From a virus, in IMG/VR virus record IMGVR_UViG_3300045120_000197, positions 1 to 44,696 of that record: a stretch of 44,696 nucleotides of DNA. One strand, written 5' to 3'. The notes under the pieces were generated by a model that was not told where the DNA came from, did no database searches, and worked only from the letters and a program-made list of their open reading frames with translations. This document shows, piece after piece, positions 14,037 through 21,745 of the stretch. A program made the position numbers and the translations under genes. Each line of letters starts with the position of its first letter. Position 1 is the stretch's first letter.

Positions 14037-14441
14037 ATGTCGTTCGTCCTCGATCAGCATCGTATTTCACTGATGTGGATTTGGGACGTGCCCACGCTCA
14101 GCTACCATGCGTGGGATGGGAGTCTGACGGCCGGCACGGTCACAATTGGCACGGTCAGGACCACTAGCGCGCTCACTGCGGCTGCTCCGACAGCAGCGAC
14201 CGTCGGCGCCTCATCCGCGCAAGCCGTCGCCGCGAACGCGAATCGCCGCGGGCTTGTGCTTACCAATCTCTCGACGAATATGATTTCATTCGGCCTCGCG
14301 ACAACCGCCGTGCTCAATAGCGGGATCACGCTTTATCCTGGCGGCATTTGGCAGATGGATGAAACCACGTTTAGCCTGGCCGCCATCAATGCGATCGCCT
14401 CAGCGGCATCCAGCCCGATCAGCGTGCAAGAGTTCTCATGA
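14037..14441 (+). CDS. putative virion decoration-like protein, 134 residues
   Basis: Small beta protein rich in Ala, Thr and Ser. The C-terminal half (RRGLVLTNLSTNMISFGLATTAVLNSGITLYPGGIWQMDETTFS ... AINAIASAASSPISVQEF) is the beta-sandwich pattern found in many phage accessory structural proteins (NxSxxxIxxGxxxxVxxxxGxxLxPGxxW). Overlaps the next gene. Virion role inferred. Confidence 0.55.
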   Translation: MSFVLDQHRISLMWIWDVPTLSYHAWDGSLTAGTVTIGTVRTTSALTAAAPTAATVGASSAQAVAANANRRGLVLTNLSTNMISFGLATTAVLNSGITLYPGGIWQMDETTFSLAAINAIASAASSPISVQEFS

Positions 14442-15307
14442 TCTGGAACCCCGCGATTCCAATCGGCGGCGCGGTGCCGAATGGGACAGCGCAGTCCGTG
14501 CTCTTTGTGAATCTGACCGGCGTGTTGGCGCAAGACAATGCGCACTTTTTTTATAATCCGGCCGTGCCAATCCTCACGGACAAGCTGTTCCAAGTCGGAG
14601 ACGTGGCGAATCCATTTTTCGCGGGGCCAAACTATCAGATGGCGTTCGGGCGGAATATCACGAACCCCATTCAGGTGACGCCGAGTTACGGATATACCTT
14701 CATCGAATGCTCTCCGATGGTGGCGCAGAATATTACCGCGACGGATGGGCTCTATCAGGACTATGTCGTTGGCGGAGAGTTTGCGCCCATCGTATCAGGT
14801 AGTGGCGGCTTTGCAGGCGTGCAAGGGAACAATCTCGCGCCCGTCTATGCCGGATCGGGCACACTCTACGATGGGCTCTACGGGTTCACCGGCACGCCGC
14901 AGATGACGGGATCGGGGACCGTGGATATTCTCTGTGGCGCCTACATGCGCGCCCTCCAAACGGCTGGTACGCTTCGGCAGGCCGCTGGCATCATCATGGA
15001 TGCCCATTCGCGCGATGGCGGCACACGATCCGACGACATAGGCATCCTTATTCGCGGGATGACGAATGGGCAGGTGAATAACCGCGCCCTGCAAATCACA
15101 CAGTCGGCCGCAGTCCCAGGCAGTTATACGCTCTTTCTCGATGGCACGGCCCCGAGTTACCACAACGGCAATCTCGGGATCGGGAAACTGCCAACGACCA
15201 CCTCTCCGGTCTGCGTCTCTGGGCTCCCGACATCGGCGGCGGGGCTGGCGACGGGCGATTTGTGGGTAGATACCACGGGCGCGTTGAACGTTCTCAAGGT
15301 GAAGTGA
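14438..15307 (+). CDS. putative tail fibre or surface structural protein, 289 residues
   Basis: Ser/Gly/Thr-rich beta sequence with repeated short strands. It ends in NGNLGIGKLPTTTSPVCVSGLP ... GLATGDLWVDTTGALNVLKVK, the kind of ending seen at C-termini of phage fibre proteins (GLxxGxxWxDTxGxLKVV). It is unusual to find it between terminase and portal. Probably virion surface; receptor role not shown. Confidence 0.6.
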   Translation: MIWNPAIPIGGAVPNGTAQSVLFVNLTGVLAQDNAHFFYNPAVPILTDKLFQVGDVANPFFAGPNYQMAFGRNITNPIQVTPSYGYTFIECSPMVAQNITATDGLYQDYVVGGEFAPIVSGSGGFAGVQGNNLAPVYAGSGTLYDGLYGFTGTPQMTGSGTVDILCGAYMRALQTAGTLRQAAGIIMDAHSRDGGTRSDDIGILIRGMTNGQVNNRALQITQSAAVPGSYTLFLDGTAPSYHNGNLGIGKLPTTTSPVCVSGLPTSAAGLATGDLWVDTTGALNVLKVK

Positions 15308-15549
15308 TGACGCTGACCTACACGATAGACGACGCGGATTGGGCGCGCATCGTTGCGGCCGTCACGAATGCGGCGGCTCGTAACCGTCAGCCCATTCAGG
15401 GTGTGCCCGAGGACTTTGTGGCGACATGGATTTTGCAACAGGCACTTGACGTGGTGACGCGGCGGGAGTCCGAGGTGGCGACACAGGCCGCACTTGATGC
15501 TCTGCCTGCTGTTGCGCATATCGTGGCGACGAGTTCGAGGAAACCATGA
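15307..15549 (+). CDS. hypothetical protein, 80 residues
   Basis: ATG 15307 overlaps the fibre-like gene stop. Helical (DADWARIVAAVTNAAARN, DFVATWILQQALDVVTRRESE). Similar short proteins follow fibre genes in many phages. Role unknown. Confidence 0.55.
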   Translation: MTLTYTIDDADWARIVAAVTNAAARNRQPIQGVPEDFVATWILQQALDVVTRRESEVATQAALDALPAVAHIVATSSRKP

Positions 15550-15662
15550 CGCTCATAGAGCTGAAAGCTCGAATCTACGACTTGAATGCGCAGCTACAGG
15601 CGATTCATGCGGAGATTCAGAAGGTCAACGCGGAGATTCTATGTCTTCAGGAGAAGCCCTAA
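15546..15662 (+). CDS. 38-residue coiled-coil protein, paralogue A
   Basis: One long amphipathic helix with heptad spacing (LIELKARIYDLNAQLQAIHAEIQKVNAEI). It is clearly paralogous to the gene at 15865 (ELKAR[IV]YDL, AEIQK, NAEI). ATG overlaps the previous stop. Likely an oligomerising accessory peptide. Confidence 0.6.
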   Translation: MTLIELKARIYDLNAQLQAIHAEIQKVNAEILCLQEKP

Positions 15663-15664
15663 CT

Positions 15665-15868
15665 ATGACTGAACTGCATATCGCGCCCCCCGGCCATTAC
15701 CTGCTAGTCATTCAAAGCGAGGACAACCGTCCACTCGTGATGATGCACGGCGACGGACGGCTCGAGTTCGGGCCAACCTATATGCCAGACGACGCGGCGC
15801 GGATCTTCTGGAAGGCGGTGGAGGACATCGCACAGCAGAGCATCGCGAAGGGGCGAGAGACTCCATGA
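15665..15868 (+). CDS. hypothetical protein, 67 residues
   Basis: ATG 15665 follows the previous stop by two bases; an open frame to the left is rejected. Alpha/beta (HIAPPGHYLLVIQSEDNRPLVMMHGDGRLEFGPTYMPDDAARIFW). Lies between the two coiled-coil paralogues. Unknown. Confidence 0.55.
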   Translation: MTELHIAPPGHYLLVIQSEDNRPLVMMHGDGRLEFGPTYMPDDAARIFWKAVEDIAQQSIAKGRETP

Positions 15869-15993
15869 CGATCGTGGAACTGAAAGCCCGCGTCTATGAT
15901 CTCAGCGCGCAGATCCAGCAGTTGCAGGCCGAGATCCAGAAGGCCAACGCCGAGATCGCGCGGCTGCAGGCTGAGGCTCCGAAAGCACCTTGA
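15865..15993 (+). CDS. 42-residue coiled-coil protein, paralogue B
   Basis: A single heptad helix (VELKARVYDLSAQIQQLQAEIQKANAEIARLQAE) with a short Ala/Pro tail. Paralogue of 15546-15662. ATGA overlap with the gene before. Its last bases contain the -35 of the next promoter. Confidence 0.6.
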   Translation: MTIVELKARVYDLSAQIQQLQAEIQKANAEIARLQAEAPKAP

Positions 15994-16017
15994 CCCGTAT
16001 CGGGAGAGGTATACAAT
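15990..16017 (+). promoter_or_regulatory. sigma-70-like promoter of the portal/capsid operon
   Basis: TTGACC at 15990-15995 (5 of 6), a 16-base spacer and TACAAT at 16012-16017 (5 of 6). It overlaps a stop codon and lies 14 bases before ATG 16032, upstream of the portal-scaffold-coat genes. Confidence 0.6.
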
Positions 16018-16031
16018 CCGAGCATTCCTCT

Positions 16032-16214
16032 ATGAATGACTGGCAAGCCCGCAAAGAACGTCAGGCATTCCGCGCCGAAGTGCTGACGATCGTCGAAGCG
16101 CAAAAAGCGGTCATCGGGGCGCTGGTGCGTAAGATGGATGCGCTGGAACGCGAGATCGCTAATTCGAAACGACCGACCGTGACCGTCACTCGCGATGCTG
16201 AGTCTGTCCCGTGA
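16032..16214 (+). CDS. coiled-coil protein, 60 residues
   Basis: First gene after the promoter. One long helix (WQARKERQAFRAEVLTIVEAQKAVIGALVRKMDALEREIANS). No clear ribosome site. Overlaps the next GTG. Unknown, possibly a portal- or scaffold-associated factor. Confidence 0.55.
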   Translation: MNDWQARKERQAFRAEVLTIVEAQKAVIGALVRKMDALEREIANSKRPTVTVTRDAESVP

Positions 16215-16489
16215 CCGTGCGCGAACATCTCACCGCGTCTCGTGCCGCCCATCAGCGATTCCGAATCGCCTCAGGGCACAATGATGGTCGGTCCATTCGC
16301 CAGCCGGACGACACCGCGATTGCGCTCGCCCTCCGCGAAGCCTTGGACGCGCGAGAAGCCGCCGAAGCCGCCGATGGGGATCATCTCGATCCGGCATGGA
16401 CCGAAGACATCGCCGCGAACAACGGCGTCAATAGCGCCACACTCCTGCATTTCTACCGCGATTGGTTTGCGCCCGAAGTGAAACTCTAA
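16211..16489 (+). CDS. hypothetical protein, 92 residues
   Basis: GTG start overlapping the previous stop; ends immediately before the portal ATG. Helical and acidic (ALALREALDAREAAEAADGDHLDPAWTED). The close coupling suggests a role with the portal; no family is recognised. Confidence 0.55.
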   Translation: MTVREHLTASRAAHQRFRIASGHNDGRSIRQPDDTAIALALREALDAREAAEAADGDHLDPAWTEDIAANNGVNSATLLHFYRDWFAPEVKL

Positions 16490-18970
16490 ATGGCCGATCG
16501 CCTCAAGAAACCCGGCATGACCCTCGCCCGCCTCCGCAGTGGGGAGATGGACCCGATCGACCGCCGCACGAAAGACGGCCGCTCCAAGGCCGATCGCCGA
16601 GACTTCATGGCGGACATCCGCGAGAAGTTCGAACTCTGGACCGAAGCCGATGACCCGCAGCGCCAGCGCGAACTGTCGGATGAAGCCTTTTATGCGCTGG
16701 AACACTGGCCGGCAGATATTAAACTCGCACGCGCCGGGCAGAATGCGAGCAATGGGCTCCCGCCAATTCCCGCGCGCCCCTGTCTCGTGATCGACAAACT
16801 CAGCGAGCCGGTGAATCAAATCCTGAACGTCGAGCGCGATGCCGATCTCGGGATTGAACTCACACCGGCCGATGATTTCGAGGGGCTCGGAGTCGTGCTC
16901 GATAGCACAGAAATCACCTTGCGCGAAGGACTCATCCGGCGCATTCAGCGCGACTCCCAATCGGCCGCCGCGCGCTCATGGGCCTTCAAGCGCGCCGTGG
17001 TTGCGGGCCGCGGGTTCTATGGCGTGATGACGCGATTCGCGCCGGGAAAAACATTCGATCAGGAACTCTTTGTCGAAGGCTATTACAATCAGTCATGCGT
17101 CACGCCTGATCCCGCGCACGAACAACCAGACGGCTCGGACATGGAAGGTGCCTATGTGGGGCGCTGGTTGCCTTGGACCGAATACAAATCACGCTGGCCG
17201 AGTGCCGCGAAGCGCCGAAACCTCATTTCCAATCTCACTGACCGTGATTTTCTCGCCCTCGGAGACGAAGCGCCGAAGTGGTTCAAAACCGATCCGAAGA
17301 ATCCCGATCTGCGCATGGTCTACGTTGTCGATCACTTCTATGTCGTGAAGACGAATCGGACCCTCGCACAACTCGCCGACGGATCATCTGAATGGAACGA
17401 CGAACTGCCGGACGGCGCTGACCTGGTGGACACGCGCGAAGTCGTGGAGCGCACGGTCAAATGGTGCAAGCTCGATGGCGCGAATCCAGAACCGCTAGAA
17501 GAGACCGATTGGCCTGGGCCAGACATTCCGGTCATCAAAGTCGTCGGCGAAGAAGTGCTCCCCTATGATGACGAGCGCCGCGTCATGGGCCTTGTGCGAC
17601 CGGGGAAAGATCCGAGCTATGGCTTTGATGCGATGGCCTCCAAGCTGGTCGAAGTCGTCGCGCAGACACCGATCCCAGGCGTGATGATGGCCTCCGGGCA
17701 GGATGAGGGGTTTGAAAAAGAATGGAACCTCTCAACGACGCGCAGCCTCGGACGCTTGCATTACAACGTCGAAGATGCCAACGGAAATAAAGTTGGGCCT
17801 CCGACCTCCGTGCCGCGTGAAGCCGCGCCGATTCAGCCGATCGCGATGTCGCTCTCGATGTTCGATGAAGCCGTGCAGACCGGCACGCGCAGCCATGATC
17901 CCTCGCTCGGGAAAGTCGATCCGACCTTACGCAGCGGGAAGGCGATCGAGCAAGTCGTCAACCGCTCCAAGGAAGGCACGAGCAATTTCCTCGATAATCT
18001 TAAGCGCTCAATCCGCTATGAAGCGCAGATCCTGAACAACCTGCTCTATCCGATTTATGGCGCGCGACCGGGACGACTCGTGAAGATCGTGACCGGCCAA
18101 GACAAGCCCGAAACGATCATGCTCGGTCAGCCGTATACCGTGCATCCGACGACACAGCGCCCAATCGGACTTCAGGTGCCCAATCCTGATCAGCCCGGTC
18201 AAGCGATGCCCGCGCCGATGGGACATCCGGCATTGCCGCCCAACGCGCAGCAGTTCGCGCTCACCGAATATGCGAAGTGCAACGTCGCGATCACGATCAC
18301 GAAAAGCGCCGAGACACGTCGGCAGCAGGCCGAGCAGTTCTACGCCTCCATCATCCAGGCCGAACCGCAGACCGCGCCGTGGTTTCTGGATCTCGCCTTC
18401 AAATATTCCGACATGGCCGGCCATGAAGAGGCGGAGGAACGCGCCCGCCTCATGTGGCCGCCTCCATTGCAGGCCGCACAAGCGGCGAAGTCTGGCAAGC
18501 AGACACCGGAACAACTCGCGCAGCAACTCGGACAGGCGAAGCAATTGCTCGATCAGGCGCACAAAGAAAATCAGGATCTCCAGAAGAAACTCAGTGGCAA
18601 GGTGGTTGAGCAACAGGGCAAGATGGCCGTGACGCAAGTGCAGGAGCAGGCGCAGTCCGAGCGCGCCGCGGCCGATCGCGAAGTAAAGCTCGCCGTCGCG
18701 GAACTCGGGGCGCGCGTTGATCGCATGGCGCTCCTGATCGAAGAGAGCAAGCTCGTCGGGGCCAGAGCCCATGAGGCGATGACTGCCGGCCATGAACATG
18801 CGCAGAACATGATCGAAGCCGACAAAGGCCGCGCCCACGAGATCGTGAGGACGGCGCTCGAACATCAAGCGGCCACAGAACAGGCCGATCAGGCACACGG
18901 CCATGCACTTGAACAGGGTGCGCAAGCCGCCGCGCTCGCGCCAGAACCAGCCGCGCCCACAGGAGAATAA
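16490..18970 (+). CDS. portal protein, P22 type
   Basis: 826 residues, the size class of P22-like portals with an extended C-terminal barrel. A dodecamer of it would form the DNA gate at one capsid vertex and dock the terminase and tail. Key stretches are FYALEHWPADIKLAR with PCLVIDKLSEPVNQILN near the N-terminus, a wing domain (RRIQRDSQSAAARSWAFKRAVVAGRGFYGVM), a FVEGYYNQSCVTPDPAHEQ loop, and the crown region YGFDAMASKLVEVVAQTPIPGVMM. The last 190 residues are a long Gln/Ala/Glu-rich coiled coil, matching the helical barrel that P22 threads into the capsid. ATG immediately follows the previous stop. Strong call. Confidence 0.88.
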   Translation: MADRLKKPGMTLARLRSGEMDPIDRRTKDGRSKADRRDFMADIREKFELWTEADDPQRQRELSDEAFYALEHWPADIKLARAGQNASNGLPPIPARPCLVIDKLSEPVNQILNVERDADLGIELTPADDFEGLGVVLDSTEITLREGLIRRIQRDSQSAAARSWAFKRAVVAGRGFYGVMTRFAPGKTFDQELFVEGYYNQSCVTPDPAHEQPDGSDMEGAYVGRWLPWTEYKSRWPSAAKRRNLISNLTDRDFLALGDEAPKWFKTDPKNPDLRMVYVVDHFYVVKTNRTLAQLADGSSEWNDELPDGADLVDTREVVERTVKWCKLDGANPEPLEETDWPGPDIPVIKVVGEEVLPYDDERRVMGLVRPGKDPSYGFDAMASKLVEVVAQTPIPGVMMASGQDEGFEKEWNLSTTRSLGRLHYNVEDANGNKVGPPTSVPREAAPIQPIAMSLSMFDEAVQTGTRSHDPSLGKVDPTLRSGKAIEQVVNRSKEGTSNFLDNLKRSIRYEAQILNNLLYPIYGARPGRLVKIVTGQDKPETIMLGQPYTVHPTTQRPIGLQVPNPDQPGQAMPAPMGHPALPPNAQQFALTEYAKCNVAITITKSAETRRQQAEQFYASIIQAEPQTAPWFLDLAFKYSDMAGHEEAEERARLMWPPPLQAAQAAKSGKQTPEQLAQQLGQAKQLLDQAHKENQDLQKKLSGKVVEQQGKMAVTQVQEQAQSERAAADREVKLAVAELGARVDRMALLIEESKLVGARAHEAMTAGHEHAQNMIEADKGRAHEIVRTALEHQAATEQADQAHGHALEQGAQAAALAPEPAAPTGE

Positions 18971-18973
18971 GCG

Positions 18974-19174
18974 ATGCCGATGATTGTGAATCCGCTCGTG
19001 AATCCTGAAACAGAAGTCAGCCCATCCACGGCGACGCTGTTGGAGTTGCTCGCGAAGTTAGAGCGTCAGGTCGCACACCTTGAACAGCGCTCTGCCGATC
19101 TGGAAGCCGGGATCGTGCGGATGGCAACCTATCAGGGTGTGCTCCATGTGCTGAAAGAGACGGGGCCGAAATAA
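18974..19174 (+). CDS. coiled-coil hypothetical protein, 66 residues
   Basis: Three bases after the portal stop. Heptad helix (ATLLELLAKLERQVAHLEQRSADLEAGIVRM). Possibly a portal or scaffold cofactor; unknown. Confidence 0.55.
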   Translation: MPMIVNPLVNPETEVSPSTATLLELLAKLERQVAHLEQRSADLEAGIVRMATYQGVLHVLKETGPK

Positions 19175-19392
19175 TGCCGAAGTCAGTCCGCGGCGTCATG
19201 CGGGAATGGAAGTCAGGCCAGCTCCATAGCGGATCATCGACTGGGCCTGTCGTGAAAAATCAGCGCCAGGCCGTGGCGATCGCGCTCAGCGAACAGCGGC
19301 AGATGAAGCCAAGCCTCCGCGCGGCGCATGCCTCACATCCGAATGCTTCCCGCTTGGGAAAATATCTACACGGCTCGAAGAAAGTTAGATAG
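19174..19392 (+). CDS. DUF6496-like small basic protein
   Basis: 72 residues. The start MPKSVRGVMREWKSGQLHSG and VVKNQRQAVAIALSEQ follow the common small-protein pattern (MPKS..KVMxEFKxGxLHSG ... AIAIALSEA) found in bacteria and phages. It is basic and perhaps DNA-linked, but its role is unknown. It ends one base before the interrupted HNH gene. Confidence 0.65.
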   Translation: MPKSVRGVMREWKSGQLHSGSSTGPVVKNQRQAVAIALSEQRQMKPSLRAAHASHPNASRLGKYLHGSKKVR

Positions 19393-19643
19393 ATGCCCAC
19401 TGGCGTTTATTACCGTTCGGATGAAATGCGTGCCAATATGATCGCACGTGTTCAAACGCCAGAAGCTAAAGAGAAAGCAACGGCGGCGCGAAAAATAGCT
19501 CGGCCTAGAAAATCAGGCTATGTGTCGATGGGTCGTAGGGGCGAGAAATTCGATCTGGTCCATCGCATTCGCGCTGAAAAAGCATTAGGCCACCCACTTC
19601 CCATAGGCGCTGAGGTGCATCATCCAGATGAAGATAAGACTAA

Positions 19644-19651
19644 TCCGAACG
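19644..19651. repeat. 8-bp target-site duplication, left copy
   Basis: TCCGAACG, repeated exactly at 21738-21745. Eight bases is the usual duplication size for IS1595 elements. Confidence 0.9.
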
Positions 19652-19673
19652 GGTAATAATATAGTTGACGGGG
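19652..19673. repeat. IS left terminal inverted repeat
   Basis: Begins GGTAATAATATAGTTGAC. Matches the reverse complement of 21716-21737 at 19 of 22 positions. Confidence 0.85.
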
Positions 19674-19777
19674 AAGGACTGTCTATAGCAAACTCGCTTT
19701 TGACAGGCCGGTTGTTCGGATCTATCCCTCACGGTTTCGCGTCGATAGAGCTAGGAGTGTGCCTTTCTGTGGCGCTT

Positions 19778-20419
19778 CTAGCTTTTTCGCTTACCCTGCT
19801 CGTCTATCTCCATGTCGGTGCTGTATCCGACCTTCGTTTCAATCAGCAAATTATTCATCACATAAGTGAACGTGCCTTGAACGAGTATGCTCTGCGCTTT
19901 TGCGAGTGGATTGAATTTCCTCGTGAAGTGATTCCGTCGGCGTTTACCGAAGCGATCAATGTAATCCACATATCCGATAATCCAGAGCGTAAGCGGATTC
20001 TTTTGGTCGTAGATCGCGTCATAGCTGGCTTTCGGCACGGCAGGCAACCCCGGCTCGTCTGGGGTCCAATAGAGCGGAGCGTTCGGCATCAAGAACAGAT
20101 TTTGAACTTCCGTCGGCCTGATGTCTGGGAAGTCGTCCGGCAGTTCGTTCCCAACAAAGCGTTCAACCACGACGGCAACAACGTCCGCTGGCGTATGGCC
20201 GTGATTCGTAATGGCAACCTGAATGCGGATCGGTTTGTCCGCTTCAAACTCGATCCCTGGTTGGCCGTGGGACAGGTCAACATATGCTCGTTCGACGCGC
20301 TTCGTAGTGCTATGGATTCCCGCGTAGATGAGCACTTGGACTATCGCCATTCCGACTACGCCCATGGTCAAGGCGACCATCCACGTCTCGAAACGGATCC
20401 CGAATATCAGATTCTGCAT
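19778..20419 (-). CDS. IS passenger membrane protein
   Basis: 213 residues. One N-terminal transmembrane segment (MVALTMGVVGMAIVQVLIYAGI) precedes a soluble domain with immunoglobulin-like strands (IRIQVAITNHGHTPADVVAVVVERF; LWIIGYVDYIDRFGKRRRNHFTRKF). The same kind of protein is common as unexplained cargo in mobile elements. An in-frame stop lies nine codons upstream of the start. It shares the strand of the transposase. Function unknown. Confidence 0.7.
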   Translation of the reverse strand: MQNLIFGIRFETWMVALTMGVVGMAIVQVLIYAGIHSTTKRVERAYVDLSHGQPGIEFEADKPIRIQVAITNHGHTPADVVAVVVERFVGNELPDDFPDIRPTEVQNLFLMPNAPLYWTPDEPGLPAVPKASYDAIYDQKNPLTLWIIGYVDYIDRFGKRRRNHFTRKFNPLAKAQSILVQGTFTYVMNNLLIETKVGYSTDMEIDEQGKRKS

Positions 20420-20534
20420 AATCGTGGGGACTGGCTGATATTAGGCGTCATAGCTGTTTTCGTCGGGCTCGGCATTTATGTGTATGTAGAGTTTTGGCGA
20501 TAAATAGTTATGAGCACGCTAGAATGGGGGCGAC

Positions 20535-20696
20535 ATGGGCCGCACGTCGAAGGAATTTCAAGCGTTCGACTCCCTGATAGGGAAGCTGTTGACGGTGCCC
20601 AAGTCTACGATCCACGAACGGCACGCCGAACACAAAAAAAGAGCCGCGCTCAATCCCAAAAAGCGCGGCCCCAAGCCGAAGATTACGCAGCCTTAG
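20535..20696 (+). CDS. 53-residue basic protein carried by the IS
   Basis: ATG 20535 with GGGGGCG ahead of it. It reads GRTSKEFQAFDSLIGKLLTV then PKSTIHERHAEHKKRA and a basic tail (PKKRGPKPKITQP). Similar tiny proteins accompany IS1595-type transposases. Probably DNA-binding and possibly a regulator; not proven. It is convergent with the transposase, and its DNA contains the transposase terminator on the other strand. Confidence 0.65.
   Translation: MGRTSKEFQAFDSLIGKLLTVPKSTIHERHAEHKKRAALNPKKRGPKPKITQP
20634..20669 (-). terminator. rho-independent terminator of the transposase
   Basis: On the minus strand, a perfect 8-bp stem (GCCGCGCT / AGCGCGGC, 20643-20650 with 20662-20669, loop of 11) is followed by TC and seven T (20634-20640). 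It lies 57 bases past the transposase stop, inside the opposing 53-codon gene. Confidence 0.75.
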
Positions 20697-20725
20697 GCAT
20701 CGGCCCACGGCGCGGTATTCTCGCG

Positions 20726-21688
20726 TCAGTTTTGGCTGGGAACCCTCCCGGCCCCCAACAGGTCTTTGTAGGTCAGGCGGCGTCCGACGATGCCGGTAAT
20801 CGCCAGCGAGAAGCGATCCGCGTCCTGCATGTCGCGCCGATGGTTGAAGCGGAACGCCTGTTCATCCAGATACCGGAACAGGTGAAACGGCTCGACGCTG
20901 ACGTAGGTGCCGTTCAGCCCGCGCTTCAGCAGCGACCAGAAGTTTTCGCAGCCGTTCGTGTGGACCGTGCCATCAACATAGGCTTCGGCATGGTCGATCA
21001 CTTGGTGCGCGTAATCAGCGGTCAGGCCGGTATAGGACGAAAACGCATCGGTGTTGAGGGATGCGCCGCGCTCAACGTTCGCCTTCACCATGTCTTGAAC
21101 ATGCGAGCGTCGCAGCGTGTGAAGGACATGCAGCTTGACGCGGCTATTGGTCTTCGCGTGCCGTTCCAGCAAGCCCATGACGGCAATCTTCCCCGCGAAG
21201 CTGCGCCCCGGCTTCACGCCGATAGCCTTGCGCTTGCTGGCGTGCATGTTCCGCGCTTTGCCGCCGATGTAAGTCTCGTCAACCTCGACCTCCCCGGACA
21301 ACTTGCCGCCCGTCACGTCCTGCATCGCAAGCCGGATTCTGTGCAGCATGAACCACGCGGTTTTCTGCGTCACGCCAAGCGACCGCGCCACTTCGTGCGA
21401 GCTGACGCCGTTCTTGCAGTTGGCAATCATCCAGACTGTCGGCAACCACTTATCCAGACCGAGCGGGGAATCCTCAAAAATGGTGCCCGTCTTGAGCGAG
21501 AACTTCCGCTTGGGATGCTTGGACTTGCAGATCCATCCCATGCGAGACTTGTCGAAGTAGACGCCCTCAGAGCCGCAGGTCGGGCAGGTGACGCCATTGG
21601 GCCAGCGGCGGGCGACCAGATATTCAAGGCAGTTATCCGGCTCAGAGAAGAACTTGACGGCTTCGATCAACGTGCGCGGCGTGTCCAT
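20726..21688 (-). CDS. IS1595-family DDE transposase
   Basis: 320 residues, full length. An N-terminal zinc ribbon (CPTCG ... WICKSKHPKRKFSLKTGTIFED) is followed by a helix-turn-helix-like region (VSSHEVARSLGVTQKTAWFMLHRI) and the ISXO2-like catalytic domain: GEVEVDETYIGG (first Asp), SLNTDAFSSYTGL (second Asp), HTNGCENFWSLLKRGLNGTYVSV (third acidic/Asn site). It catalyses cut-and-paste or copy movement of the element. A promoter in the right end repeat drives it. The gene appears intact. Confidence 0.93.
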   Translation of the reverse strand: MDTPRTLIEAVKFFSEPDNCLEYLVARRWPNGVTCPTCGSEGVYFDKSRMGWICKSKHPKRKFSLKTGTIFEDSPLGLDKWLPTVWMIANCKNGVSSHEVARSLGVTQKTAWFMLHRIRLAMQDVTGGKLSGEVEVDETYIGGKARNMHASKRKAIGVKPGRSFAGKIAVMGLLERHAKTNSRVKLHVLHTLRRSHVQDMVKANVERGASLNTDAFSSYTGLTADYAHQVIDHAEAYVDGTVHTNGCENFWSLLKRGLNGTYVSVEPFHLFRYLDEQAFRFNHRRDMQDADRFSLAITGIVGRRLTYKDLLGAGRVPSQN

Positions 21689-21695
21689 AAACTGA

Positions 21696-21724
21696 ACTAT
21701 ACGCCTGCCCGTTTACCCTGTCAA
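21696..21724 (-). promoter_or_regulatory. transposase promoter inside the right IS end
   Basis: On the minus strand, TTGACA (21719-21724), a 17-base spacer and TATAGT (21696-21701, 5 of 6). The -35 is part of the terminal repeat. Seven bases separate the -10 from the ATG, so the message would be leaderless or nearly so. Confidence 0.7.
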
Positions 21725-21737
21725 GTATATTGTTACC
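21716..21737. repeat. IS right terminal inverted repeat
   Basis: Reverse complement begins GGTAACAATATACTTGACAG. Pairs with 19652-19673. Confidence 0.85.
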
Positions 21738-21745
21738 TCCGAACG
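21738..21745. repeat. 8-bp target-site duplication, right copy
   Basis: TCCGAACG, identical to 19644-19651. Confidence 0.9.

Larger units (their letters stand above)
19652..21737 (-). mobile_element. IS1595-family insertion sequence with passenger genes, 2086 bp
   Basis: Ends are defined by imperfect inverted repeats (first 22 bases of each end, 3 mismatches, beginning GGTAA) flanked by a perfect 8-base target duplication. It carries a DDE transposase (minus), a 53-residue basic ORF (plus) and a membrane protein (minus). Perfect duplications and an intact transposase indicate a recent insertion into the HNH gene. It is rare to see a full IS inside a phage genome. Confidence 0.92.

Noticed and set aside
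16271-16960. Minus-strand open frame of 229 codons
   Set aside because: Opposite the start of the portal and the coupled gene before it; no supporting motif or ribosome site.
18008-18925. Long minus-strand open frame (305 codons) opposite the portal
   Set aside because: It lies wholly over the well-supported portal gene. Its composition (Arg/Leu-rich, no family-like pattern) is that of a reverse shadow of Gln/Ala/Glu-rich coding DNA.
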